DNA of 50,762 nucleotides from Candidatus Magasanikbacteria bacterium GW2011_GWA2_56_11 (lineage in GTDB: Bacteria; Patescibacteriota; Patescibacteriia; Magasanikbacterales; UBA922). The notes under the pieces are model-generated. The model made no database searches, had not been told where the DNA came from, and worked only from the letters and a program-made list of their open reading frames with translations. The stretch is from contig LCRX01000013.1 of the NCBI GenBank assembly GCA_001004885.1, forward strand, positions 47,993-98,754. Direction: 5' to 3'. Of the stretch, positions 32,076-41,272 are shown piece by piece (the stretch's first letter is position 1; each line of letters begins with the position of its first letter). The position numbers were made by a program, and so were the translations under genes.

Positions 32076-33650
32076 ATGTCTCAGCCGTTACAAATTCTTG
32101 TTACCGGCGGCGCCGGGTTTATCGGTTCGCACCTGATAGATTTTTTGTTAAACCAGGGTCACCGGGTAATAGGGGTGGACAGCTTTTACAGCGGGCTCAA
32201 AGAAAACGTCGCGCCCAATCTTGACAATCCTCGTTTCCGGCTGATCAAACATGATATCCGCGAGCCTATCGCGGCGCGTTTGCCTAAACTTGACCGCATC
32301 TACAACCTGGCTTGTCCGGCTTCTCCGGTACAGTACCAGTTTGATCCGATTCTAACCCTCAACACCAGCGTGCTTGGCACGGAGCATATGCTCAAGCTGG
32401 CCCGCCGGCATGGCGCCAGGCTTTTGCAGGCCTCTACCTCCGAGGTTTACGGCGATCCTTTGGAACACCCGCAAAAAGAAACTTACTGGGGTAATGTTGA
32501 CCCGATCGGCAAACGGTCCTGCTACGACGAGGGCAAGCGGGCGGCCGAGACGCTGTGCAAAGATTACCGCGAACAGTACGGGGTCGACGCGCGGATCGTG
32601 CGCATTTTTAATACCTACGGTCCCCGCATGATGTTCAACGACGGCCGCGTATTGTCTAATTTTATCTTGCAGGCGCTTTTGGGCGAAGACATCACGGTGC
32701 ACGGCGACGGCAGCCAGACGCGCAGCTTCATGTACGTAGACGATCTTATTTCCGGTCTCACGAAGCGGATGGAAGTCGAAGCGGACGATTGGACTCCGGT
32801 TAATTTGGGCAACCCGGACGAACGGACGATCAAAGATCTGGCCGAGCTGGTAAAAGAGCGCGTCGGATCCGCCAGCCGGATTGTTTACATTAGCCATGAG
32901 GAGATGCAGAGCCGGATAGGCGACCCGAAGCAGCGCTGTCCTAATATAGCGCGCGCGCAATCTTTTCTTGGTTGGCGTCCGACGGTGAATTTTTTGGACG
33001 GACTCGACCGGACTATCGCCGATTTTCGGCGCCGTCTCGAACACCGGCCGCGGATCGCCGTGTTCTGCACCGATTATGCTTCGTCGAAGAGCCTGGGCCG
33101 CCAGGCGATCCATGAGATAGCCGGGAGGCTGCCCGGCTGGGAGTTTGACGTTATCACCAAAGGCCGCGTCGAGGGCCTAACGACACCCAGCCGCATAAAT
33201 GTTTTTTCCTCCGGCAACGGCGGTGGCTTGGGAACTTGGCTGTTTTCTCTCTCGGGCGCGGCCGCGGCGCGCCGCTTGCACCGGGAACACGATTACCGCG
33301 TAGTGTGGGCGATAACAGTCGGGCACGGGGCCTTGGCCGCGGCCATTTTTTCTTGGTTCACGCACGGCCGCGTGCCGTTTTTGCTTAGCGCCTACGAAGG
33401 TAACATTACTCAGGAAATGCTTGAGCGCGGCCGGCTTTTGGCTCCGGTGTACCGCTTCATTTTCCGCCACGCGCACCGGTGGCAAGTCGTCGGCCAGATG
33501 AGCGACCAGGTTCGCCAGTGGCTGGAGGACGAAAGGCACGTCCAGGCCGTAACTTTTGACGGCAACTGGGACCGGCTGGCCAAGAACACCAAGCAACTTA
33601 TCCAGGAGCTCGAGATTTTGTCTACGCGCGTGCACGCGCCGCCGTCGTAG
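32076..33650 (+). CDS. UDP-glucuronate decarboxylase fused to a GT4 N-domain-like part
   Basis: The protein is 524 aa. Residues 1-315 are a short-chain dehydrogenase/reductase of the UDP-xylose synthase type: GGAGFIGSHLIDFL binds NAD, STSEVYGDPLEHPQ and SCYDEGKR supply the Ser/Thr, Tyr and Lys, and NDGRVLSNFILQALLGEDIT and GDGSQTRSFMYVDDL are highly conserved in that family. The enzyme converts UDP-glucuronate to UDP-xylose (or the 4-keto form). From about residue 320, RPRIAVFCTDYASSKSLGRQ starts a GT4-like N-terminal domain similar to the next gene (PFLLSAYEGN versus PFLLTLQEGD). It ends in NWDRLAKNTKQLIQELEIL without the GT C-domain. It is either a true fusion with a binding domain or a truncated fusion of two genes. 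Confidence 0.8.
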   Translation: MSQPLQILVTGGAGFIGSHLIDFLLNQGHRVIGVDSFYSGLKENVAPNLDNPRFRLIKHDIREPIAARLPKLDRIYNLACPASPVQYQFDPILTLNTSVLGTEHMLKLARRHGARLLQASTSEVYGDPLEHPQKETYWGNVDPIGKRSCYDEGKRAAETLCKDYREQYGVDARIVRIFNTYGPRMMFNDGRVLSNFILQALLGEDITVHGDGSQTRSFMYVDDLISGLTKRMEVEADDWTPVNLGNPDERTIKDLAELVKERVGSASRIVYISHEEMQSRIGDPKQRCPNIARAQSFLGWRPTVNFLDGLDRTIADFRRRLEHRPRIAVFCTDYASSKSLGRQAIHEIAGRLPGWEFDVITKGRVEGLTTPSRINVFSSGNGGGLGTWLFSLSGAAAARRLHREHDYRVVWAITVGHGALAAAIFSWFTHGRVPFLLSAYEGNITQEMLERGRLLAPVYRFIFRHAHRWQVVGQMSDQVRQWLEDERHVQAVTFDGNWDRLAKNTKQLIQELEILSTRVHAPPS

Positions 33651-33671
33651 CCAATAAGGTTGACAGTTGCT

Positions 33672-34799
33672 ATGAGCCGACGACGCATTCTGGTTTTCGC
33701 ACCGGCTTATCTGCCTCTCCTGGGCGGCGCCGAGATTGCGTTACGCGAGATTATGAGGCGCCTGCCGGGTTATGAGTTTACGCTTATTACCGCCCGCCTT
33801 AGGCCCGACCTGCCGACAGAGGACAAAAGCGATCATATTTTGGTGCGGCGCGTAGGCAGCGGACGGCGCGGTGATTTGTGGCGGCTTGTAGTAAGCGGGC
33901 CTTCTCTGGCCTGCCAAATGGGGCCCTTCGACGCCGTCTGGGCGATGATGGCCAGCTATGGCGGGTTTGCCGCTCTGCGGTACATAAAAAAACGCGAGAC
34001 TCCGTTTTTGCTGACTCTGCAAGAGGGCGACAGCTTTGGACACATTTACCGGCATGTTTGGTGGTGCTGGCCGTATTTTTTGCGGATTTTCCGCCGGGCT
34101 CGGATCATCCAGGCCATTAGCGCGCACTTGGCGGCCTGGGCGCGGCGCCGGGCCGCGCAGGTGCCGGTCGAAGTAGTGCCGAACGGCGTCGATGCCCGGC
34201 TATTTTCACCCGGTACGGCGCCGGCCGTAAGGCAGCGCCACGGCATCCCCGAGGCCGCGCCGCTCGTGATAAGCGTTTCCCGTTTGGTGAAAAAAAACGG
34301 GGTGTCCGATCTCATCGAAGCCCTGGCTTACCTGCCGGCGGACTGCCATCTCATGCTGGTCGGTTCCGGAGCGCTTCGAACGGCGCTCGAGCGCCGCGCC
34401 CGCCGGCTCGGCCTGGCGGGCCGGGTGCATTTTGTCGGCCAAGTGCCATACGAAAAGCTGCCCGAATATCTGCGCGCCGCTACCGTATTTTGCCGGCTGA
34501 GCCGGTCCGAGGGGCTGGGCAATGCCTTCATCGAGGCGCTCTCCGCCGGCCTTCCGGTAGTTGGCACGGCCGTCGGCGGCATCCGGGATTTTTTGCAAGA
34601 CGGAGAAACAGGGCTCATGTGCGAGCGGGCGAACCCGCGCGCGGCCGCTCGGATGATAGCGCGGCTCCTCAATGACCCGGGCCTGGCGCGTGAGCTCGGC
34701 CGAAACGGGCGCGCTCTCGTCGAAAGTCATTACACCTGGGACACGGTCGCCATCCGGATGGATTCCATTTTTAGCCGTCTCACCGAGAAACACGTTTAA
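33672..34799 (+). CDS. GT4-family glycosyltransferase
   Basis: The ATG at 33672 is preferred to the TTG at 33660. The product is 375 aa and complete. The N-domain has ILVFAPAYLPLLGGAEIALR and PFLLTLQEGDSFGHIYRHVW, the LQEGD variant frequent in Patescibacteria. The hinge is VVPNGVDARLFSPG. The C-domain shows SRLVKKNGVSDLIEALAYLP, VGSGALRTALERRARRL, SRSEGLGNAFIEALSAGLPV (Glu-x7-Glu) and VGGIRDFLQDGETGL. It transfers a sugar, probably to a lipid-linked or surface glycan at the inner face of the membrane; donor and acceptor unknown. It follows the decarboxylase gene by 21 bp in an apparent operon. Confidence 0.85.
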   Translation: MSRRRILVFAPAYLPLLGGAEIALREIMRRLPGYEFTLITARLRPDLPTEDKSDHILVRRVGSGRRGDLWRLVVSGPSLACQMGPFDAVWAMMASYGGFAALRYIKKRETPFLLTLQEGDSFGHIYRHVWWCWPYFLRIFRRARIIQAISAHLAAWARRRAAQVPVEVVPNGVDARLFSPGTAPAVRQRHGIPEAAPLVISVSRLVKKNGVSDLIEALAYLPADCHLMLVGSGALRTALERRARRLGLAGRVHFVGQVPYEKLPEYLRAATVFCRLSRSEGLGNAFIEALSAGLPVVGTAVGGIRDFLQDGETGLMCERANPRAAARMIARLLNDPGLARELGRNGRALVESHYTWDTVAIRMDSIFSRLTEKHV

Positions 34800-34848
34800 G
34801 TATTTTTGGCGCCTTTAGCCGCCGCTTTTGCTTCTATTGACCGCCTCT

Positions 34849-35869
34849 ATGAAAGTTCTGCTTGCCACCGACATCTTTCCGCCAGTTTCGGGCGGACCGG
34901 CCACCTATTCGGTAACCCTGGCCCGTGAATTTACGGCGCAAAGCATAACGGTAACTATCGTGTCGCTCACGGTCGGCGCGGACGCTTCGCAAGTACCCTG
35001 TCCGGTTATAGCCGTCAAACCCGGGCCGAAAGTTTTGCGGTACCTGGCGTACTTCTGGTATTTGTGGCGCGCCGCCCGAGCGGCGGATGTCATCTACGCC
35101 ATGGGTCCGGTGAATGCCGGGCTGCCGGCCTGGGTAGTCAGCCGCCTGCGCCGCCGGCCTTTGGCGGTCAAGGTGGTCGGCGACTATGCCTGGGAACAGG
35201 GGACGCAGCGTTTCGGCGTGGCCGAAGATGTCGACGCTTTTCAAAGCGCAGGAAAAGGTGAAAGTAGTGTACAACGCCGTGGGCTTCAAAGAGGCGGTGC
35301 CGGTATCCAAACCGCCGGGAGAATTCTGGATTGTTTCCGTCGGCCGCCTGGTGCCCTGGAAAGGCATGGCAACGCTCATCCGCGTGGCCGGCAATCTCCG
35401 GTCGGAGTATCCGGGACTGCGCTTGAAAATTCTCGGCGACGGTCCGGAACTCAAAGCGCTCCAAAAGTCAGTTCAGGAACTTGGACTGGCCGGCATTGCC
35501 GACCTTAGGGGTAACGTGGCGCGCGACCAAACCCTGGGTTTTATCGCCGCGGCGGATCTTTTTATCCTCAACAGCGGTTACGAAGGACTGTCGCACACCC
35601 TGCTTGAGGTGGCGCACGCGGGCCGGCCGATTCTCGCGAGTAACAAGGGGGGGAATCCAGAAGTGGTTATTCCCGGCCAAACCGGCGAGCTCTTTCCGTT
35701 TGAGGACGGGGCGGCTATCGAAAAGATCACGCGCGAAGTCATAGCTGGCGTTCGCCAGCTATCAAGAGCGCTTTCCGGCCCGGAGCGCGAAGCGTTCTTT
35801 ACCAAGTTTTCGCTGCCGACTATGGTCGCCGAAACACGGTTACTGCTTGAACGGCTATGCCGACATTAA
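34849..35869 (+). pseudogene. GT4-family glycosyltransferase with out-of-frame internal loss
   Basis: From the ATG at 34849 the first frame reads a normal N-domain (MKVLLATDIFPPVSGGPATY, ADVIYAMGPVNAGLPAWVVS, VVGDYAWEQGTQRFGVAEDV and DAF) to about 35245. The second frame resumes at LFKAQEKVKVVYNAVGFKEA and continues through FWIVSVGRLVPWKGMATLIR, RGNVARDQTLGFIAAADLFI, GYEGLSHTLLEVAHAGRPIL and NPEVVIPGQTGELFP to the end. Homologues have about 40 residues (the helices before the hinge) between these blocks. The loss is therefore both a deletion and a frameshift, like those at 8850 and 27105. It overlaps the next gene by 13 bp. Confidence 0.8.
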
Positions 35870-36867
35870 TGTTCAGCCTCGATCGCAGCTTGTTGGACTC
35901 GCGCTCGCGGGCCGCTTTCCGGATGCGTCTTTATGGCGAAACTGACGAGCTGTTTATTGTCGTACCGGACTCTACCCGGCGAAGTCTCGATCTTGGCCCT
36001 CGTGTCCACGTTACCACTACCGGCGGCCGGACCAAACTGTGCCAGTTGTACGGTCTCGTGGCAGTCGGCGCTAAGCTGGCAGCGGAGATGGACGTCTCCA
36101 TCGTTACCGCGCAGGATCCTTTTTTTACCGGCTGGGCAGGCATGCGAGTGCGCCGACGCCTGCGGCCGCGCCGCGCGCTTACCCTCGAGGTACAGGTACA
36201 CGGTGATTTTTTCGGTTCCCGGTATTATCTGGCAAGCGGCCTTATGAACGCTGTCCGGTACGCGACGGCTCGTTACTGCGTGCTGCCGCGAGCCGACCGT
36301 ATCCGGGTGGCGGGCCAGCGTGTCCGGCAGAGTCTTCTCAGATTGGGGATACCAGATGAACGCCTCGCAGTGCGTCCGGTGCCGCTCGACCAGGAAAAAT
36401 TGCGGACGACCGTGGCCCGGAATCTCCGGCAGGAATACCCGGACGATGAGAAAATTTTCGTTTACGTCGGCAGACTCGAGCCGGTTAAAGGAGCGGACTG
36501 GCTCATAGATATTTTCAGCGAGTTGATCCGGACTCATAAAAAAAGATACCGGCTGATTGTTGTCGGGGACGGAAGTTGCCGGCGGCAATTGGAGCGCCGC
36601 GCCGCGCGGAAAAAATGTGCGGACGCGGTTATATTTTTGGGCCAGGCGGCCGACCCGTTTCCTTACATCAAAGGCGCCACCGCCGTGGTATTCCCGAGTC
36701 TGTCCGAAGGGTACGGTCTCGTGCCGCTCGAGGCCCGGGCTCTCTGCACTCCGGTTATCATGACGGACGTCGGCGTGGCCAACTATGAACTTGAACCCGG
36801 GCCCGAGGTGCGGATCGTCCCGGTGGGGGACCGGGCGGGTTTTAAACAGGCTATGCTTCGAATATAG
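35857..36867 (+). CDS. GT4-family glycosyltransferase
   Basis: The protein is 336 aa and overlaps the preceding GT gene. The N-domain (LMFSLDRSLLDSRSRAAFRM, VSIVTAQDPFFTGWAGMRVR, EVQVHGDFFGSRYYLASGL) and C-domain (IFVYVGRLEPVKGADWLIDI, VVGDGSCRRQLERRA, PSLSEGYGLVPLEARALCTP) are in order, with the Glu-x7-Glu pair. The end is slightly short, stopping soon after the region that contacts the donor (VRIVPVGDRAGFKQAMLRI). It is the last gene of the 32.0-36.9 kb run, and leader copy C starts four bases after its stop. Specificity unknown. Confidence 0.8.
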   Translation: MPTLMFSLDRSLLDSRSRAAFRMRLYGETDELFIVVPDSTRRSLDLGPRVHVTTTGGRTKLCQLYGLVAVGAKLAAEMDVSIVTAQDPFFTGWAGMRVRRRLRPRRALTLEVQVHGDFFGSRYYLASGLMNAVRYATARYCVLPRADRIRVAGQRVRQSLLRLGIPDERLAVRPVPLDQEKLRTTVARNLRQEYPDDEKIFVYVGRLEPVKGADWLIDIFSELIRTHKKRYRLIVVGDGSCRRQLERRAARKKCADAVIFLGQAADPFPYIKGATAVVFPSLSEGYGLVPLEARALCTPVIMTDVGVANYELEPGPEVRIVPVGDRAGFKQAMLRI

Positions 36868-36868
36868 T
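36863..36868 (+). promoter_or_regulatory. -10 hexamer at the 5' end of leader copy C
   Basis: TATAGT lies two bases before the element and inside the end of the preceding gene; the -35 is weak. Confidence 0.45.
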
Positions 36869-36870
36869 AC

Positions 36871-37026
36871 AAACTCACAGCGAGTTTCCCCCCTTTCGCC
36901 TCAAACATAGACTGATTTTCGCGGCCCCAAAACTCGCTCTTACAGGCTCAGACATTAGGGGCGCGAAAATCAGTCTATGTTTCGGCTCAACTTAGAGTAG
37001 AATTGCTAATAACTCACTGTCAGTTC
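36871..37026 (+). repeat. Hairpin-leader element, copy C
   Basis: It has the same flanks, stem (AACATAGACTGATTTTCGCG and its complement) and loop orientation as copies A and D. It ends eight bases before the ATG at 37035, heading a six-gene run. Confidence 0.9.
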
Positions 37027-37034
37027 CACCTATT

Positions 37035-38828
37035 ATGCGTTTGCTTATCGTTACGCAAATTGTCGACCGGACCGATCCTAACTTGGGGTTTTTTCACCGC
37101 TGGATCGAGAAACTGGCTGAAGGGTGCGAACAAGTGCACGTTGTTTGCCTGCGCCAGGGAGATTTTTCGTTTCCCGCCGACCGGGTGGCGGTTCATTCTC
37201 TGGGCAAGGAGAGCCGGGCTTGGCGTCTCTGGTATTTGGTAAAATTCTACCGGCATATTTTTTCTTTGCGCCGGGAGTACGATCATGTCTTCGTTCACAT
37301 GAACCCGGAGTACGTCATTTTGGGCGGGCTTTTTTGGCGCCTGTGGCGGAAAAAAGTAGTGCTGTGGTACGCGCACAAAGCCGTTAACTGGCGTTTGCGC
37401 CTGGCGGCCAAGCTGGTCACGGCTATCTTTACGGCTTCGCGCGAGAGCTGTCGCCTGGAGAACGCGCCGGTCTACGTAGTGGGCCATGGTATTGACGTCG
37501 GTCAGTTTTGTCCGCCCGGCGAGCCGGCGCCAGAGGGAGGCGTCCGGCTGTTGGCCGTCGGCCGCATCAGCCCTACCAAAGATCTCGAAACTATCATTCG
37601 GGCGGTGGCGCGGGTGCGCTCGCGCGAGCAAATCCCGGCGGTGTCGCTCGATATTATCGGCGCCCCTGTTACCGGAGCGGATTATGAATACCGGGCGGCG
37701 CTCGAAGAGTTGATCCGGATGGTGCGGGCTCAAGGATATATCCGCTGGCGCGGCCCACTGCCGCACGCGGCAGTGGCCCGGGAGTACGCCCGCCATCAGG
37801 CGCTTATCCACACCAGCCATACCGGGAGCGTGGACAAAGTGGTTTTGGAGGCTCTGGCTTCGGGCGTTTTGGTCATAACTTCAAGTCCTGTTTTCAGCGC
37901 CGCCGAAAAAGCCGGCTGCCTGATGCGTTTTTGCGAAAATGACGACGAGGATCTGGCCGCCGTGATTGAAAAAGCCCAAACCTCCGGTATGCTGGGACGC
38001 AGTTCTCTGCGGATTGATTATGTCCGCGAACACCATGATCTCGACAAATTAATCGGCCGAATTACAGACTTTTTTTCCCTGCCCGCGGAAACGGCCGAAC
38101 TCAACGCGGACTTGGTGGCGAAAAAATACAACTCGCTCGTCGGGGCCACTCTGCAGGGAGCTTACGAGGAGAACCGCTGGTTTCGGGATCCGATTCAACG
38201 GGCTGCTTACGACATGACCCGGCGGTCGGTCGAACGGCAGGCGCTCACCGTTCCTTTTACGCGCTATTTTGAGCTGGGTCCCGGACCAGGCACCTGGACC
38301 AAGCTGTTCGTGGCTCGCGAACCCGAAGCCAGCTTTACTCTGGTAGACATCTCGGAAGAGATGATCAGGGCGGCGCAGAGGGCGCTGCCGCCCGATGCGC
38401 GCGTTACCTGCCTGGTACGCGATTTTAGCGAGTTTGCGACTCCGCAGACTTATGACCTGTTTTTCAGCTCGCGGGCGTTTGAATATTTGCCCGACAAAGC
38501 GGCGGCGGTCAAAAAAATTATGGCGCTCTTGGCTCCGGGAGGACGGGGTTTCATTATCACCAAAACTCCCAAATACTGGCGTGACCGGCTGCGGGGCCGG
38601 AACCCCTCGGCTTTTCACCGGGGGCAGATAAGCCCGCGCCGTTTTCGCCGTCTTCTTCGGAAGTGCGGGGCGAGGGATGTCGCGCTCTATCCGGTTACCG
38701 TGAGCGTTCCCTGGTTTAACTCGCCGCGGCTTAATCTTTTTGTCTGCCGTCTCCTTTGCCGCTGGCGCCTTAATCCATTCAGCCAGGCAGTGGCGGAATC
38801 TTACGGAGTTAGATTCAAAAAACCATGA
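37035..38828 (+). CDS. Fusion of GT4 glycosyltransferase and class I methyltransferase
   Basis: The protein is 597 aa. Residues 1-345 are a GT4-like enzyme: LLIVTQIVDRTDPNLGFFHR, HMNPEYVILGG, the hinge VVGHGIDVGQFCPPG, AVGRISPTKDLETIIRAVAR, and TSHTGSVDKVVLEALASGVL where the Glu-x7-Glu pair is relaxed. After a linker, residues about 380-597 form a SAM-dependent methyltransferase: YFELGPGPGTWTKLF is motif I, ASFTLVDISEEMIRAAQRAL the second strand, YDLFFSSRAFEYLPDKAAAV the third. The fusion implies that transfer and methylation of a sugar happen on the same glycan, as in chain-terminating enzymes. Leader copy C precedes it directly. There is no Shine-Dalgarno. Confidence 0.85.
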   Translation: MRLLIVTQIVDRTDPNLGFFHRWIEKLAEGCEQVHVVCLRQGDFSFPADRVAVHSLGKESRAWRLWYLVKFYRHIFSLRREYDHVFVHMNPEYVILGGLFWRLWRKKVVLWYAHKAVNWRLRLAAKLVTAIFTASRESCRLENAPVYVVGHGIDVGQFCPPGEPAPEGGVRLLAVGRISPTKDLETIIRAVARVRSREQIPAVSLDIIGAPVTGADYEYRAALEELIRMVRAQGYIRWRGPLPHAAVAREYARHQALIHTSHTGSVDKVVLEALASGVLVITSSPVFSAAEKAGCLMRFCENDDEDLAAVIEKAQTSGMLGRSSLRIDYVREHHDLDKLIGRITDFFSLPAETAELNADLVAKKYNSLVGATLQGAYEENRWFRDPIQRAAYDMTRRSVERQALTVPFTRYFELGPGPGTWTKLFVAREPEASFTLVDISEEMIRAAQRALPPDARVTCLVRDFSEFATPQTYDLFFSSRAFEYLPDKAAAVKKIMALLAPGGRGFIITKTPKYWRDRLRGRNPSAFHRGQISPRRFRRLLRKCGARDVALYPVTVSVPWFNSPRLNLFVCRLLCRWRLNPFSQAVAESYGVRFKKP

Positions 38829-39424
38829 TCATTGAATTTTACGGACTGCCCGGTTCGGGCAAAACTACTGCCGCCCGGCGGCTCTGTGGGGCTACCGGCC
38901 GGCCGCTGATATCTATACAGACCCGCCGCGAGCTGCTGGCCCGGGCGGGCCGGTTTTTGCTGCGCCATCCGCGGTATTCGCTTATCGCCCTTGTCTACCT
39001 TATCCGCTATGCCGGCGGTTGGCGGCTGGGCTACTACAAGTTTATGAACTGTTATCTGCAGGCTAACGCTAAGTACGACAAGGCCGGCTCTTATCCTCAG
39101 GCCGTGATTGACCAGGGCCATTTCCAAAACGTCCTCGCCCTTTTTGACCGGCCGCTAAGCGCGGTAAAACTCAGCGCCTATTGCCGTTTATTGCCGCGCC
39201 CGGACAAACTGGTAGTATTCTCCGTACCGGCGGACGTGCGTTCCGTCCGCCTGGCCAAGCGCGGCCACCGCAGCCGGGATGAATTTGGGGAAGGACATCT
39301 GCAGGCCTGGCAAGAGGCGGCGGAAAAAAACGACGCCGCTTTTCGTTCCTTGCTGCCGCGGCTCAACATTCCTTATACTGTCGTAGCGACCGATGCCGAT
39401 CTCGAAAAAATTATCTCGATTTAG
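38825..39424 (+). CDS. P-loop kinase-like protein
   Basis: The ATG overlaps the preceding stop (ATGA). The protein is 199 aa with Walker A GLPGSGKTTAARRL at residues 7-20. AVIDQGHFQNVLALFDRPLS holds a DQG in place of the usual DEx of thymidylate-kinase-like enzymes. VFSVPADVRSVRLAKRGHRS resembles the LID region, and the C-terminus (LNIPYTVVATDADLEKIISI) is typical of nucleoside/sugar kinases associated with glycan loci. It may phosphorylate a sugar or a nucleoside, or act on a lipid carrier. The substrate is unknown. Confidence 0.7.
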   Translation: MIIEFYGLPGSGKTTAARRLCGATGRPLISIQTRRELLARAGRFLLRHPRYSLIALVYLIRYAGGWRLGYYKFMNCYLQANAKYDKAGSYPQAVIDQGHFQNVLALFDRPLSAVKLSAYCRLLPRPDKLVVFSVPADVRSVRLAKRGHRSRDEFGEGHLQAWQEAAEKNDAAFRSLLPRLNIPYTVVATDADLEKIISI

Positions 39425-39428
39425 ACTT

Positions 39429-41267
39429 ATGTGCGCCATCAACGGTTTCAATTTTGCCGCCCCCGATATTATCCGGCAGATGAATGCCCGGACGAACCAC
39501 CGGGGTCCTGATCAGACGAATGTGCTCGTGGAGGAGGGGATCTCCCTGGGGCATAACCGGCTGAGTATTATAGACTTGTCTGTGGCCGCCGGCATGCCCA
39601 TGGAGAGCCACGACGGGCGTTATGTCATCGTGTACAACGGAGAGCTGTACAATTATTTGGCGCTCAGGGACGAACTGGCCGCCGGTTATCCTTTTCGCAC
39701 GGCGAGCGACACCGAGGTCATCCTCGCCGCCTATGCGCGTTGGGGTGTCGGCGCCCTGGAGCGGTTTAACGGCATGTTTGCTTTCGCCGTCTGGGACCGG
39801 CAAAAAAAAGAATTGACCGTGGCGCGCGACCAGGCCGGAATCAAGCCGCTCTATTATTACTGGCAGGACGGCCGGTTTATCTTCTCTTCGGAAATTAAGG
39901 CCATACTTGAGCATCCGGCAGTGCCGCGCCGTTTGTCGGCTCCGGCGCTCAATCATTACCTTAGAGCGCTCTATGTCCCCGGCCCGCTCACCATGTTTTC
40001 CGGCATTAACAAGCTCCTGCCCGGGCAGACCGCGAGGTTAAAGGCCGGGGAGCTCACTATCGAACCGTATTGTGTTCCCTCGCCGGCACCCGCGCTCACC
40101 GGATCAAGCGGCCAGATGGCGGAGCTGGTGGCCCGCACTATTGATGAGGCGGTCAGACGCCAGCTCGTGTCCGACCGGCCGGTCGGAGTTTATCTTTCCG
40201 GGGGGATTGACTCCAGCGTGGTACTCGACGCTATGAGCCGGGAGCGCAGCCGCATCGACACTTTTTCGGTGGGGTATGACCTTTTGCCCGGCGAGAACGC
40301 GGACAAGTTCAATCAAGACTTTATCCAGGCCGGGCGGACTGCCCGCCATTACGGCACCAGGCATCATGAAGTGTTGGTCAGCCCCAAAGACGTGATTGAA
40401 TTGTTTGAAAAAACAGTGTGGCACATGGACGAACCGATTTCCAAACCCAATGCCATCGCGATGATGAAGCTGGCCCACTTTGTGAAGCCTACGGCCACGG
40501 TGGTGCTCGGCGGGGATGGCGGCGATGAGCTTTTTGGCGGCTACGACCGTTACCGCCTCAGCCGGTATGCCGATATCTACCAAAGGCTGGTGCCAGGTTT
40601 TGTGCGCCGACCGCTTAGACGCAGCGCTCTTTTACGCCAATTGGATACGCCGGCCGGCATTGATCGTTACGCGCTCTTTATGTTTCAAAAAGAGGCCGCG
40701 GTTGAGCGGGTGCTCAAGCCGCCCTATTTTAATGGCGGCGGCACGCATGATTTTTTTGGCCAGAGATTTTTGCCTCCCGGCCGCGCCCAGTCTTTTGGGG
40801 ACAGTTTTATGAGAGCCGACAGGCAAAGCTGGCTGGTGGACGACTCTTTGGCGCTCACCGACAAAATGACCATGTCGGGGGGTGTTGAAGCCCGGGTGCC
40901 GTTTCTCGATCGCGCGGTGGTGGAATTGGCGGATCGGATTCCGCTCAAGCGCAAAGTACACCTGGGCGAAGGAAAGGCGATTCTCAAAGCGGCGTACCGG
41001 CACCGCTTGCCCCCGGAGCTTTTTGGCGGCGTCAAGCGCGGTTGGTACGCCCCCGGAGCCAAGTGGCTCCGGCGCCAGGAGATTTACGAACTGGCGAGCG
41101 GCCTGCTGGCGCCGGAGTATAACCGGGAAACCGCCGACCTGTTTGCCTGGGGACGCCTCCGGCACGATTTGGCGGCTCACCGGCAAAAGCAGGGCTACCA
41201 CGCCACCATGCTTTACGCTGTCATGACTTTTCAGGCCTGGGCCAGGGCTTACCGGATTAATATATAA
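39429..41267 (+). CDS. asnB: Asparagine synthetase (glutamine-hydrolysing)
   Basis: The start is the ATG at 39429, because Cys-2 must be exposed as the N-terminal nucleophile (MCAINGF); the frame is open upstream to 39393. The protein is 612 aa. The glutaminase domain shows HRGPDQTN, LGHNRLSIIDLS and VYNGELYNY. The synthetase domain has the PP-loop SGGIDSSVVLDAM, GGDGGDELFGGYDRY and GGVEARVPFLDR. Family members make asparagine from aspartate, ATP and glutamine. Copies inside glycan clusters often amidate a sugar or amino-acid substituent instead, which fits its position here. It is complete and lies four bases after the kinase gene. Confidence 0.9.
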   Translation: MCAINGFNFAAPDIIRQMNARTNHRGPDQTNVLVEEGISLGHNRLSIIDLSVAAGMPMESHDGRYVIVYNGELYNYLALRDELAAGYPFRTASDTEVILAAYARWGVGALERFNGMFAFAVWDRQKKELTVARDQAGIKPLYYYWQDGRFIFSSEIKAILEHPAVPRRLSAPALNHYLRALYVPGPLTMFSGINKLLPGQTARLKAGELTIEPYCVPSPAPALTGSSGQMAELVARTIDEAVRRQLVSDRPVGVYLSGGIDSSVVLDAMSRERSRIDTFSVGYDLLPGENADKFNQDFIQAGRTARHYGTRHHEVLVSPKDVIELFEKTVWHMDEPISKPNAIAMMKLAHFVKPTATVVLGGDGGDELFGGYDRYRLSRYADIYQRLVPGFVRRPLRRSALLRQLDTPAGIDRYALFMFQKEAAVERVLKPPYFNGGGTHDFFGQRFLPPGRAQSFGDSFMRADRQSWLVDDSLALTDKMTMSGGVEARVPFLDRAVVELADRIPLKRKVHLGEGKAILKAAYRHRLPPELFGGVKRGWYAPGAKWLRRQEIYELASGLLAPEYNRETADLFAWGRLRHDLAAHRQKQGYHATMLYAVMTFQAWARAYRINI

Positions 41268-41272
41268 AGGGT

